This document shows, in pieces, positions 1 to 9,675 of a stretch of DNA of 64,000 nt; within the stretch, counting starts at the first letter, position 1; each line of letters opens with the position of its first letter. Source of the DNA: Caloramator sp. mosi_1 (GTDB lineage: Bacteria > Bacillota > Clostridia > Clostridiales > Caloramatoraceae); assembly GCF_028622835.1 (NCBI RefSeq), contig NZ_CP117677.1, positions 2,342,820 to 2,406,819 on the forward strand, given 5' to 3'. The notes under the pieces are model-generated. The model saw nothing but the letters and a program-made list of their open reading frames with translations. It did no database searches and was not told the DNA's origin. The position numbers and the translations under genes are program-made.

Positions 1-2551
1 TAAAGATTGTATATTATTTTTCGATTAGGCGACTTTTATGAAATGTTTTTGAAGATGCAAAAATAGTATCTAAAGAATTAGAACTCACTTTAACAGGCCG
101 TGATTGTGGATTAGAAGAAAGAGCACCAATGTGTGGAGTTCCTTATCATTCTGCTGAAAATTACATATCAAGACTAATAGAAAAAGGATATAAAGTTGCA
201 ATATGTGAGCAAGTTGAAGATCCTAATGAAGCAAAGGGAATAGTTAGAAGAGAAATTGTTAAAATTGTTACACCTGGTACATTATTAGAAGGCAATTTAT
301 TGGAAGATGATAAAAACAACTTTATTGCTTGTATAAAAAAGAAAGTAATGGATTTAGTATATCAGTGTGTGATGTGTCAACAGGTGACTTCTTTGTTACA
401 TCGATGGAAAACAGCAATACTTACATCTTAATTGATGAATTATTTAAATATAAACCATCAGAAATACTAATTATTGAAACAAAGAACAATGATCTATTAA
501 TAAATTCAATTAAAGAAAAATTTAATTGCCTAATAGAAGTAGTTGATGATAACTCAGATTTCATTAATCTTAAAAATCATTTTAAAAATAAAATAGATAT
601 ACTAAACGAATTGGAATTACATACAAGTTCAAAACTTTTTGACTATCTAAAAAGTACACAAAAATCAGTATTAGGTAATATTAATGATATAATTAAATAT
701 CAAATAAGCAATTATATGTTACTCGATACTAATACTAGGAGAAATTTAGAGTTAACAGAAACTATTATAAATAAAACTAAAAAAGGATCTCTTTTCTGGA
801 TATTAGATAAAACTCAAACATCAATGGGGGCAAGAAATCTTAGAAGATGGATTGAAGCACCACTTACTGATATAAATGAAATAACAAAAAGACTTGATGC
901 AGTAGAAGAATTTATAAATAATATCTACTATTTAGATGTTTTAAGAGAATCTTTAAAAAGATCTATGATATAGAACGCCTTGTTTCAAAAATTGTATATG
1001 GTTCAGCAAATGCTCGTGATCTTGTTTCATTGAAAAATTCAATATCTGAATTACCTAATATAAAAACAACTCTACAACATTTTAAATCAAAACTAATTAG
1101 AGATATATATAATAATTTTGACATATTAGAGGATATTTATAATTTAATTGATGCATCTATCGAAGATAATCCACCTGTTAGCGTTAAAGACGGAAATATA
1201 ATAAAAAAGGTTTCAATAAAGATGTTGATAAGTATAGGGAAGCTTCTACAGAGGGTAAAAATTGGATAGCAGAATTAGAACAAAAAGAAAAAGAAGCTAC
1301 TGGTATTAAATCGTTAAAAGTAGGATTTAATAAAGTATTTGGTTATTATATAGAAGTAACAAAAGCTAATCTATCAAATATACCAGAAGATAGATATATT
1401 AGAAAACAAACCTTAGCAAATGCTGAAAGATTTATAACACCAGAATTAAAAGATATTGAAAATACCATATTAAATGCTGAAGATAATTTACTTAAATTAG
1501 AATACGAGATTTTTGTAGATATCAGAAACAAAATATCTAATCAATCTAATAGAATTCAAAAAGTTGCTAAACTATTAGCTATTCTTGATACTATTCAATC
1601 CTTTGCAAAAGTATCAATAGAGAACAATTATTTTAAGCCAACTATTAATAATAATGGAATTATATCTTTAAAAGAAGCAAGACACCCAGTTATAGAAAAA
1701 ATGATTAATGAACCCTTTGTGCCAAATGATTGTTTTATTGATAAAAATGAGAATATGATTTTAATAATAACTGGTCCGAATATGGCAGGAAAATCAACTT
1801 TTATGAGACAAGTAGCAATTATAAGTTTAATGGCACAAATCGGTTGTTTTGTTCCAGCTAAAAATGCAAATATATCTCTTGTTGATAAAATTTTTACCCG
1901 TATTGGTGCATCAGACGATATTTCATCAGGAAAAAGTACCTTTATGGTAGAAATGAGTGAAGTATCCTATATATTAAAAAATGCAACTTCTGATAGCTTA
2001 TTAATTTTAGATGAGGTAGGAAGAGGAACAAGTACCTTTGATGGATTAAGTATTGCTTGGTCTGTAGTTGAATATTTAGCAAATAAAATTAAAGCAAAAA
2101 CACTCTTTGCAACACATTATCACGAACTTACTGAATTAGAAGAAAAATATAGATGTATAAAAAACTATTCAATCGAAGTAAAAGAATTCAACAATAAAGT
2201 AATTTTTCTTCACAAAATTAGACGAGGTAAAGTGGACCAAAGTTATGGAATTGAAGTGGCAAAACTTGCTGGTTTACCTGATGAAGTAATCTTAAAAGCT
2301 AAAGAAATCCTATCTCAATTAGAAGGTTCTAAAGAAAATACAATAAATAAAACAACTTACAAAAATATTCAAAAAAGGAATATGAAAAAGAAGTTGCAGC
2401 AGAAAAGTTAGATCTAAATTTATTTAATTATAAAGAAAACGAAATTATAAATGAAATTAAAGAACTGGATATATTAAATATGACTCCTATGCAGGCCTTT
2501 AATTATATTTTTGATTTAGTAAACAGAGTAAAAAAATTAGGAGCTGATTAA
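1..2551 (+). CDS. mutS: DNA mismatch repair ATPase MutS (5' end outside window)
   Basis: MutS binds mismatches and small loops as a clamp and recruits MutL. The window opens in the N-terminal mismatch-binding domain (LGDFYEMF, then PMCGVPYHS), so about 15 residues are missing upstream. The connector, lever and clamp domains follow. The C-terminal ATPase shows Walker [11 protein letters not shown] near 1770-1800, [11 protein letters not shown] near 1930 and Walker [13 protein letters not shown] near 2010-2045. The stop codon abuts the mutL ATG (GATTAAATG), so the two are probably translationally coupled. The frame breaks near 23, 50, 335, 965, 1215 and 2380, each in or beside an A/T homopolymer, and homology resumes in the next frame; I take these as sequencing deletions. 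Confidence 0.95.
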
Positions 2552-4418
2552 ATGGGTGAAATTAATATACTAAGCAATGAGCTAATAAATAAAATTGCTG
2601 CAGGCGAAGTAATTGAAAGACCAGCTTCAATAGTAAAAGAGTTGGTTGAAAATTCAATAGACGCTGGAGCTACTGAAATTATTGTTGAAGTGGAAAATGG
2701 AGGTATATCCGTTATAAGGGTATCTGATAATGGTAAAGGTATAAATGAAGATGATATAGAAAAGGCGTTTATGCGACACGCTACAAGTAAAATTAAAAAT
2801 GAAAAGGACCTATTTAAAATAACTTCTCTTGGTTTTAGAGGTGAAGCTCTGGCAAGTATTGCATCTATATCTAAAGTGGAGTTGATAACAAAAACAAAAA
2901 ATCTGACATAGGTGTTAAAGCTTACTTAGAAAACGGTAACATAATATCTAAAGAGTTTTGTGGTAGCACTACTGGTACAATAATAACTGTAAAAGATATT
3001 TTTTACAATGTCCCTGCCAGGTTAAAATTTTTAAAATCTCCTTCAAGAGAACAAGCATATATTACTGAATTGATGCAAAATATGGCACTATCACACCCAC
3101 AAATATCATTCAAATATATATCAAATAAAAAAATATATTTATCACAACTGGTGATGGCAATTTAAAAAATGTAATATATGTTATATATGGTAAGAATGTA
3201 TTTGACAATTTAATTGAGGTCAATTCTTCAAAAGAAACAATAACTTTAAAAGGCTTTATTGGAAACAGCAAACTGGAGAAAAACAATCGAAACTATCAAT
3301 CTATCTTTGTGAATGGTAGATTAGTTAAAAATAAGACCATTACTGCTGCAGTAGAAAATGCGTATAAATCTATGCTATCAATAAATAAATTTCCTCTATT
3401 TGTTTTAAACCTATTTATTAATCCTGAACTTATAGATGTTAATGTTCATCCAACAAAAGCAGAAATAAAGTTTTCTGATGAACAAAAATATTTAAGGAAG
3501 TATTCTCGATTATAAAAGATTCTCTTATAAGAAAAGAATTTATTCCATCATATAAGATTGAAAGCAATATAATAGATAAAAAGATAGTTTTATGTTAAAC
3601 AATGACTATAAAATTAGTTTTGAAGAAAAAAATAGTATATTTAACGAAAATATTGATAATAATTATAATGTCCCAACATCTTCTACTTTTCAAACAGAAG
3701 ATAATTATAAAAATATAAGTTTTAATTTAAACACATTAGATATATCAAAAACTCAAAAACAAATATAAATGAACATAATAATATATCTAATTTAAATACT
3801 ATCTCTAACATCTTTGAACAAAACAATGAGGAAAATTTAAAAATAAATACATCATTTCCGTCAATCACAGTTGTAGGACAGTTACATTTTACTTATATAA
3901 TTGCTGAATCATCAGATGGTTTTTATTTAATTGACCAACACGCAGCACACGAAAGAATTCTGTTCGAAAAATATTTAGATGAGTATAATACTGGAGATTT
4001 AAATAAACAAATTTTACTTACTCCAATTATTTTAGAATTTTCGCCAAGCGAAAAAGAAAAAATCTTTGATAATGAATTACTATTTAAAAAGTTAGGATTT
4101 GATTTTGAAGACTTTGGTGGGACATCAATATCTTTAAGAGCTGTTCCTAATATATTAAAAATAAAAAATTATAAACAGTTAATTGAAGAAATGTTATTAA
4201 ATATAAACACTGAAACAAGTACTAATTCTATAGAAAAAATCATATATACTATGGCGTGTAAAAATGCAGTTAAAGCTGGTGATAAATTGAATCACCAAGA
4301 AATATTAAATTTGTTTAAAGAACTTAGTAAATGTAAAAACCCCTTTACTTGTCCGCATGGGAGACCAACTATGATAAAATTCGATTACATTGATTTAGAA
4401 AAAAGTTTAAAAGAATAA
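2552..4418 (+). CDS. mutL: DNA mismatch repair protein MutL
   Basis: MutL is a GHKL ATPase that links MutS to strand removal. The N-terminus shows the GHKL motifs: [26 protein letters not shown] and [11 protein letters not shown]. The C-terminal domain starts with the endonuclease metal motif [13 protein letters not shown] (form DQHA-x2-E-x4-E) near 3935-3970, then [10 protein letters not shown] and CPHGRP near the end, as expected for a nicking MutL in bacteria without MutH. The start codon follows the mutS stop directly. Frame breaks lie near 2900, 3140, 3515, 3590 and 3760 at A/T runs. The linker between the domains (about 3520-3840) is very A-rich and poorly conserved, so its exact reading is uncertain. 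Confidence 0.95.
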
Positions 4419-4431
4419 TGTAGGTGATAAA

Positions 4432-5378
4432 ATGAAAAATAAAAAGCAAATAATAATTATAGCTGGTCCTACCGCTTCAGGTAAAACAAATTTAGGAATT
4501 GAGCTAGCTAAAAAATAAATGGTGAAATTGTATCAGCGGATTCAATGCAAATTTATAAATATATGGATATAGGTACTGCTAAACCAAGTGTAGAGGAAAT
4601 GCAAGGTATTAAGCATCATCTTATTGATATTATATATCCAGATGAAGAATTCAGTGTTGCACTTTTTAAGCAATATGCTGATAATGCCATAGAACAGATA
4701 TATTCTAAGGGTAAAATACCTATAGTTGTTGGTGGTACAGGTTTATATATAAATTCTCTTACATATAGTTTAAACTTTAGTGAAAGTGAACCTGATAAAC
4801 AATATAGAGATTATCTTGATAATTTAGCTAAACAATATGGTGCAAAATATTTACACGATATGCTTAAAAATATAGACCCTGATGCAGCAAATAATATACA
4901 CCCAAACAATATAAAAAGAGTTATAAGGGCATTAGAAGTATTTAAAAATACAGGCAAAAGAATATCAGAATATCAAAGTACTACAAAACAAAATGAACCT
5001 GATTATGAGTTTGCATACTTTTGTCTTGATATGCCAAGAAATGTATTGTATGATAGAATAAATAAAAGAGTAGATATAATGTTTGAAAAAGGATTGATAG
5101 GTGAAGTAGAAAAGCTTATAACCCTTGGATACACAAGAGAACTGCAATCAATGCAAGCGATTGGTTATAAAGAAGTTTTTGATTATTTAGATGGTAAACT
5201 TTCATTAGAAGAAGTAAAAAATATTATAAAACAAAATACAAGAAGATATGCTAAACGCCAATTAACTTGGTTTAGAAAAGATAATAGAATTTATTGGCTT
5301 GAAGTCTTTAACAAACAACTCGACGAAATACTCTCAAATATGTTAGGATATATAGAAGGAAAATTAAAACTATTATAG
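4432..5378 (+). CDS. miaA: tRNA dimethylallyltransferase MiaA
   Basis: MiaA transfers a dimethylallyl group to N6 of A37 in tRNAs that read UNN codons. The start at 4432 follows mutL by 13 bases and has a GGTGAT ribosome binding site. The P-loop GPTASGKT is near 4465, followed by the substrate motif SADSMQIYKYMDIGTAKP and VVGGTGLYINS. Near the C-terminus come QAIGYKEV and the TRRYAKRQLTWFRKD motif of the family. One base is missing in the A-run near 4512-4517, between LAKK and NGEIVSADS. Corrected length is 315 aa, normal for MiaA. The gene sits in the widespread mutS-mutL-miaA-hfq order. Confidence 0.95.
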
Positions 5379-5415
5379 AATATATTAATTAAAATTATAA
5401 TTGGAGGATGATGTT

Positions 5416-5667
5416 ATGGCAAAAAGTGTTAATAACTTACAAGATGTATTCTTAAATAATGCTAGGAAGGGCAAGATCCCTGTATCAATTCATTTGGTTA
5501 ATGGTTTTCAATTAAAGGGTTTAGTAAGAGGATTCGATAGTTTTACAATCATATTAGAATCAGAAGGTAAACAAATATTAGTATACAAACATTCTGTTAC
5601 AACTGTTACACCAGCTAAACCTATATTATATAATCAAGATGAACTAAATAATAATGTAAATAAATAA
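5416..5667 (+). CDS. hfq: RNA chaperone Hfq
   Basis: Hfq forms a hexameric ring that binds A- and U-rich RNA and helps small RNAs pair. The 83-residue product is unbroken. It contains the Sm1 segment ([31 protein letters not shown]) and the Sm2 motif [10 protein letters not shown], close to the classical YKHA. I start at the ATG at 5416, which has GGAGG at 5404-5408; an in-frame ATG at 5401-5403 region would place the ribosome binding site inside the gene. The short Asn-rich tail is typical of clostridial Hfq. A strong hairpin terminator follows immediately. Confidence 0.95.
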   Translation: MAKSVNNLQDVFLNNARKGKIPVSIHLVNGFQLKGLVRGFDSFTIILESEGKQILVYKHSVTTVTPAKPILYNQDELNNNVNK

Positions 5668-5695
5668 CAAAGCTTTAAAGGCTTTGTTATTTATT
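5666..5695 (+). terminator. Terminator after hfq
   Basis: An inverted repeat, AACAAAGC at 5666-5673 and GCTTTGTT at 5681-5688, overlaps the hfq stop and is followed by ATTTATTTATT. It would end the mutS-mutL-miaA-hfq transcript. Confidence 0.75.
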
Positions 5696-5792
5696 TATTA
5701 TATATGTTTACATAATATTTTTTATGTTGAATATTTGAGTTTTTTTGAATAAATGATAGAATATCTATGTTTGAGAAGGGAGGATAACACTA

Positions 5793-7054
5793 ATGATTGA
5801 AGAATTATACAAATTAAACGGAATAAAAAAGAAGTTGTTGAATTGTCAACAAAAGCAGAAGAAATAATTACTCCAATATTTAAAGAATTAAATAAAATTA
5901 AGGAGTACAATCAATTAAAGGTATTAAATGCAATGCAAAAAGAAAAACTAAGCGATTCTCATTTCACTTACAGTACAGGATATGGATATGGAGATATAGG
6001 TAGAGATATAGTAGATAGAATATATGCAAATATCTTCAATACAGAAGATGCCATTGTAAGACCTCACATAGTTTCAGGAACACACGCAATTGCTGCAGCA
6101 CTACAGGCTGTATTAAGGCCAGGAGATACTTTGATGTCCATTACTGGAACGCCCTACGATACATTACTAAAAGTTATAGGTATAAAAGGTAATGGTATGG
6201 GTTCCTTAAAGGAATATGGTATAAATTATAAACAAATTGATTTAAACGAAAGCTTTAAAATAAATTTAGAAAAAGTTAGAGAAGAAATTAAAAGGATCAT
6301 TCTATAAAAGTTATATCTATGCAGCGTTCTACAGGTTATGGATGGAGACCAGCTTTAACTATCGATGATATTGAATTAGCTATAAATGAAATTAAAAAAA
6401 TCAAAGAGGATATAATTGTTTTTGTTGATAATTGTTATGGTGAATTTTTAGATACTAAAGAACCTACTGATGTAGGAGCAGATTTAGTTGCTGGATCATT
6501 AATCAAAAACATAGGTGGCGGAATTGCTCCAACAGGAGGATATGTTGTAGGTAAAAAGATTTAATAGAATTGGTTTCATACAGATTGACCGCACCAGGTC
6601 TTGGAAAAGATTGTGGTTCTACGTTTGGTGTTATAAGGCAAATATTACAAGGATTATTCTTAGCACCTCATATTACTATAGAAGCTTTAAAGGGAGCCAT
6701 ATTTTGTTCTAAACTTATGGAATTAGCTGGATTTGAAGTTTCTCCAAAATATAACGAAAAAGAAGCGATATAATTCAAGCTATTAAATTTAATGACGAAA
6801 AACTATTAATAAACTTCTGCAAAGGTATCCAAAAGGGCTCTCCTGTAGATTCATTTGTAGAATGCGAACCCTGGGATATGCCTGGATATTCAGATCCCGT
6901 TATTATGGCTGCTGGAGCTTTTATACAAGGATCTTCTATTGAATTGAGTGCTGATGCACCAATAAGACCACCATATATAGCATATGTTCAAGGTGGATTA
7001 ACATATGAACATTCAAAAATAGGTATTATGAAGGCATTATCAAATATAATTTAA
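5793..7054 (+). CDS. Methionine gamma-lyase family PLP enzyme (YnbB / 'aluminum resistance' family)
   Basis: The protein belongs to the family named after a supposed aluminium resistance role, a branch of the Cys/Met-metabolism PLP enzymes (fold type I). Conserved segments are YGYGDIGRD, RPHIVSGTHAIA, FVDNCYGEF (PLP aspartate) and GSLIKNIGGGIAPTGGY, where the lysine of SLIKN should bind PLP. GGAGG lies ten bases before the ATG at 5793. Frame breaks occur near 5825, 6298, 6560 and 6765; the corrected length is about 420 aa. It follows hfq after a terminator and so probably has its own promoter. The substrate cannot be told from sequence. It converges on lexA across a shared terminator. Confidence 0.85.
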
Positions 7055-7079
7055 AGGCCAACCCATTGTTGGCCTTTTC
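7053..7079. terminator. Bidirectional terminator between the PLP enzyme gene and lexA
   Basis: Perfect 10-bp stem AAAGGCCAAC (7053-7062) / GTTGGCCTTT (7068-7077) with a 5-base loop. It lies at the 3' ends of two converging genes and is T-rich on the plus side, so it can serve both. Confidence 0.8.
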
Positions 7080-7697
7080 CTATTTATATCTTCTAAATAC
7101 ACCTATTACTTTTCCAAGAATAGTACAATTGTCAACTATTATAGGACTCATATGTGTATTTTCTGGTTGTAATCTTATATACCCATCTTCTTTAAAAATC
7201 TTTTAACAGTAGCAGAATCATCAATAAGTGCAACAACAATATCTCCATTTTTAGCAACTGGCTGCTTTTCCACAATAACAAAGTCACCATCTAATATACC
7301 TGCATCTATCATACTTTCCCCTTCAATTTTTAATAAAAATACATCTGTATTGTTATTAAAATAATTAAGTGGCAATGGAAAATAATCTTGTATATCTTCA
7401 AAAGCAAGTATAGGGTTTCCAGCAGATACACTACCAATGATAGGTGCCTTTATTATATTATCATTGTCTTCAAATATGTTTTCATTTAAAATTTCAATAG
7501 CTCTTGGTTTTGTAGGGTCACGTCTTATAAGACCCTTTTTTCTAATTTTTCAAGATGTGCATGTACCGTTGAAGTAGATTTTAATCCAACAGCTAATCCA
7601 ATTTCTCTTACAGAAGGGGATAACCTCTTGTTGCAATTTCCTGTCTTATAAATTCTAAAATCTTTTGCTGTTTATCACTTAATCCGTTTATTATCAT
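7080..7697 (-). CDS. lexA: SOS repressor LexA
   Basis: LexA represses SOS genes and cleaves itself when RecA is activated on single-stranded DNA. The N-terminal winged helix starts [17 protein letters not shown], with the recognition segment [21 protein letters not shown]. The cleavage site is Ala-Gly in [11 protein letters not shown]. The catalytic serine is in [11 protein letters not shown] and the lysine in SATVKRFLK. Corrected length is 205 aa, normal for LexA. Frame breaks lie near 7190, 7545 and 7620. A SOS box overlaps its own -35 element, so it should be autoregulated, and it faces the yneA-like gene. Confidence 0.95.
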
Positions 7698-7731
7698 TTA
7701 TTCTACACCCCTTAAACTTTGTCTTTATTTT

Positions 7732-7771
7732 ATTATATCATTAAACTTAAAAAGTTTCAAACTGATGTTCG
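7732..7771 (-). promoter_or_regulatory. lexA promoter with SOS box
   Basis: On the minus strand, a -35 TTGAAA (7760-7755) and a -10 TATAAT (7737-7732) stand exactly 17 bases apart. The SOS box CGAACATCAGTTTG covers 7758-7771 and overlaps the -35, so bound LexA would block its own transcription. Confidence 0.85.
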
Positions 7772-7777
7772 ATATAC

Positions 7778-7827
7778 TTGACAACGAACATATGTTTGGT
7801 TATAATAATTTACAGAACATATGTTTG
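7778..7827 (+). promoter_or_regulatory. yneA-like promoter with two SOS boxes
   Basis: A perfect consensus promoter: TTGACA at 7778-7783, a 17-base spacer and TATAAT at 7801-7806. Box 1 (CGAACATATGTTTG, 7785-7798) fills the spacer. Box 2 (AGAACATATGTTTG, 7814-7827) covers the start of the transcript and abuts the GGAGGG ribosome binding site. Confidence 0.9.
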
Positions 7828-7840
7828 GAGGGTGTTAATT

Positions 7841-8128
7841 ATGAGAAAACTTTTAAAAACATTGCTATCTTTTACATTGTTCTTTTTAATAATTTCATTA
7901 TCCATTTCTAAAGTTTCAAGTTATTACAAAAATAATAAACAAAACAAAATAACTACATACGAAGAAATCGTAGTAAATAAAGGTGATACATTATGGAAAA
8001 TCTCCATCAAACACACACCTAAAGACAAAGATGTAAGAAAAACTATCTATGAAATAAGAAAAATTAACAATTTAAATGATTGCATCATATATCCTGGACA
8101 AGTTCTAAAAGTACCTATTGACAAATAG
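7841..8128 (+). CDS. yneA: YneA-like SOS-induced LysM protein (probable cell-division inhibitor)
   Basis: The 95-aa product starts with a short basic N-terminus and one membrane segment (about residues 5-25, LLKTLLSFTLFFLIISLSIS). It ends in a single LysM peptidoglycan-binding domain (VVNKGDTLWKIS to IIYPGQVLKVP). This layout, the divergent position next to lexA and the tandem SOS boxes match Bacillus YneA, which delays division during SOS. I use the ATG at 7841 with GGAGGG at 7827-7832; a longer reading would run through the operator. The function is inferred from architecture and context. LysM membrane proteins of other roles also exist, but the SOS control supports this call. Confidence 0.8.
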   Translation: MRKLLKTLLSFTLFFLIISLSISKVSSYYKNNKQNKITTYEEIVVNKGDTLWKISIKHTPKDKDVRKTIYEIRKINNLNDCIIYPGQVLKVPIDK

Positions 8129-8138
8129 GTACTTTTAG
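8105..8138 (+). terminator. Hairpin at the end of the yneA-like gene
   Basis: A perfect 15-bp stem, 8105-8119 with 8124-8138, and a GACA loop overlap the stop codon. The T-tract is inside the stem, so it may terminate only partly and let some transcription reach the next gene. Confidence 0.6.
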
Positions 8139-8188
8139 ATAAAAATATAGAATTAGGTTTTATATTTTATAAAAAGGAGACAGGGTAT

Positions 8189-8470
8189 ATGGCTAAAAAA
8201 TGTATTATCGATAATAATAAAGATTGTACAAACTGTAACGAATGTAATATATGCGATTTAAACAAAAATAAAATTTGTAATAATTGTATGGAATGTCTCA
8301 GCATAAATAAATTTGACTATAAAGAAATAAGTATTGATGGGATAATTGACGCAGAAGATTATGATGACTATATTTATGATGAGGAAACAATAGAACAAGA
8401 GGATGATGAGATACTTCTAAAAGATAGTATATATATAGATGAAACAGAATGGAGTAGAGAGGAAGAGTGA
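8189..8470 (+). CDS. Small Cys-rich, acidic protein of unknown function
   Basis: I do not recognise this 93-aa product. The first 36 residues hold eight cysteines at 5, 13, 16, 19, 22, 30, 33 and 36. They include a run C-x2-C-x2-C-x2-C followed by C-x2-C-x2-C, a spacing that could bind zinc or an iron-sulphur cluster. The C-terminal half is extremely acidic (Asp/Glu runs such as DAEDYDDYIYDEE). AAAGGAGA precedes the ATG by nine bases. It lies just downstream of the SOS-controlled yneA-like gene and converges with the recombinase. The frame is unbroken, which argues that it is real. Confidence 0.75.
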   Translation: MAKKCIIDNNKDCTNCNECNICDLNKNKICNNCMECLSINKFDYKEISIDGIIDAEDYDDYIYDEETIEQEDDEILLKDSIYIDETEWSREEE

Positions 8471-8490
8471 TTTTTACTCTTCCTCTTTTT
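8459..8490. terminator. Bidirectional terminator between converging genes
   Basis: Perfect 10-bp stem GAGGAAGAGT (8459-8468) / ACTCTTCCTC (8476-8485), followed by TTTTT on the plus strand. It overlaps the 3' ends of both the Cys-rich gene and the recombinase gene. Confidence 0.8.
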
Positions 8491-9460
8491 CTACCTTTAT
8501 ATTAGATAAAGGATTAGCATTAACTGCCATTCTTAATTTTTCATCATCTATATGTGTATATATTTGTGTTGTTGAAACACTCTCGTGTCCTAATATTTGT
8601 TGTAGTGCTCTTATATCTACATTTCCATATTTATACATTAACGTTGCAGCAGTATGTCTTAATTTATGCGGAGTGTATTTTTCATTACCAAGACCTGCCT
8701 TTTCAATGTATTTTTTAACAAGTATTTCTACTGTTCTTTTATTTATCCTGGTTTTTCTTTCACTTAAGAACAAAGCCCTTTGATCCTTAGCATCCTTTGG
8801 CCTTACTTCTAAATATCTATTTATCGCATCTATACAAGCCTGATTTAGATAGACTGTTCTTTCCTTATTTCCTTTTCCTATAACAGTTAATATATCACCT
8901 TTAATTTTATCAATATCAATTCCAACTAATTCCGATAATCTTAATCCACAATTTAAAAACAACATTATCATTGCATAATCTCTTTCTTTATGTTTTCCTT
9001 CAATTACATTAATTAATTTTTTACTCTGTTCTAAAGTTAAATAAACAGGATGTCTTTTAGATATTTTGGGACTCTCAAGTTCCTTAGCTGGATTTTCATT
9101 TATTAATTTAACTTTGGTCTCAAGATAATTAAAAAACGCCCTTATGGCTGCAGTTTTTCTTGCTCTTGCATAACTACTATTTTGACGTTCTAAAGTTATG
9201 TAATTTATAAAAGAGTAGATATCATACAAGGTTATATTTCGTATAAATTCTATATTAATATCATTTATTTTTATTTCATCAACAGTCGTTTCATTAATCG
9301 AATTATTTTTAATAAATTTTACATACTTTAAGAATAATTTTAAATCAATTTTATATCCTAAAACTGTATTATAGGATTTAGCCTTAACATTAATTAGATA
9401 TGCAAGAAAATCATTTAGAATTATTGGACATTCTTTATCGTAAATAGCTGCTAAATTCAT
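8474..9460 (-). CDS. Tyrosine recombinase XerC/XerD family
   Basis: An unbroken 328-aa site-specific recombinase. The N-terminal SAM-like core-binding domain (about residues 1-110) is followed by the catalytic domain. This shows the Arg in NCGLRLSELVG, the Lys in IGKGNKERTVYL, the HKLRHTAATL box, LGHESVSTTQIYTH and the nucleophilic Tyr in QIYTHID. I start at 9460 because GAGGGGG stands six bases upstream. XerC/D proteins resolve chromosome dimers at dif. Whether this copy is the housekeeping enzyme or a sporulation or mobile-element recombinase cannot be decided here. It lies in the lexA-proC interval, and a perfect palindrome occurs 28 bases upstream. Confidence 0.85.
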   Translation of the reverse strand: MNLAAIYDKECPIILNDFLAYLINVKAKSYNTVLGYKIDLKLFLKYVKFIKNNSINETTVDEIKINDINIEFIRNITLYDIYSFINYITLERQNSSYARARKTAAIRAFFNYLETKVKLINENPAKELESPKISKRHPVYLTLEQSKKLINVIEGKHKERDYAMIMLFLNCGLRLSELVGIDIDKIKGDILTVIGKGNKERTVYLNQACIDAINRYLEVRPKDAKDQRALFLSERKTRINKRTVEILVKKYIEKAGLGNEKYTPHKLRHTAATLMYKYGNVDIRALQQILGHESVSTTQIYTHIDDEKLRMAVNANPLSNIKVEKEEE

Positions 9461-9487
9461 TTCAACCCCCTCTGAAAACAATATAAC

Positions 9488-9515
9488 ATTTCGCTAAATA
9501 TCAATTTAGCGAAAT
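9488..9515. repeat. Perfect 12-bp inverted repeat upstream of the recombinase
   Basis: ATTTCGCTAAAT (9488-9499) and ATTTAGCGAAAT (9504-9515) are separated by four bases. The repeat lies 28 bases before the recombinase start codon. No clear T-tract follows on the minus strand, so it may be an operator, a recombination site or a weak terminator of the proC transcript. Confidence 0.6.
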
Positions 9516-9570
9516 TGCTGTATGGTATTTAGAAAATTGGTATACTAAAATTTAATTAAAAATTATTGCT

Positions 9571-9671
9571 TTATTTTTTCATCTTCTTCTTTTTCCCAAT
9601 GTCATTATAAATTCTTTCTGAATAAACAAATATAACAAAATAAATAATGCAAATAGAATTATCCTTAGCAT
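9571..9671 (-). CDS. Tiny predicted membrane protein between proC and the recombinase
   Basis: A start codon at 9671 follows the proC stop with AGGTGATG as ribosome binding site. The product begins MLRIILFALFILLY, a clear membrane segment. As read it stops at 9579 (30 aa, tail LGKRRR). If one T is missing near 9625 it runs to 9571 as about 33 aa with the tail YSERIYNDIGKKKKMKK, which looks more natural. No function can be assigned. It would be co-transcribed with proC. Confidence 0.4.
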
Positions 9672-9675
9672 AACA

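Noticed and set aside
1-2551. Programmed frameshifting in mutS, ftsK or polC
   Set aside because: The breaks occur at many different homopolymers in nearly every long gene, with no slippery heptamer plus stem pattern common to them. dnaX-type signals were not seen.
7778-7840. Longer N-terminus for the yneA-like protein from an upstream start
   Set aside because: It would run through both promoter elements and both SOS boxes and lacks a ribosome binding site; the ATG at 7841 has a perfect one.
9488-9515. dif site next to the recombinase
   Set aside because: The repeat lacks the 11-6-11 layout and the conserved right half of known dif sites; left as an unexplained palindrome.
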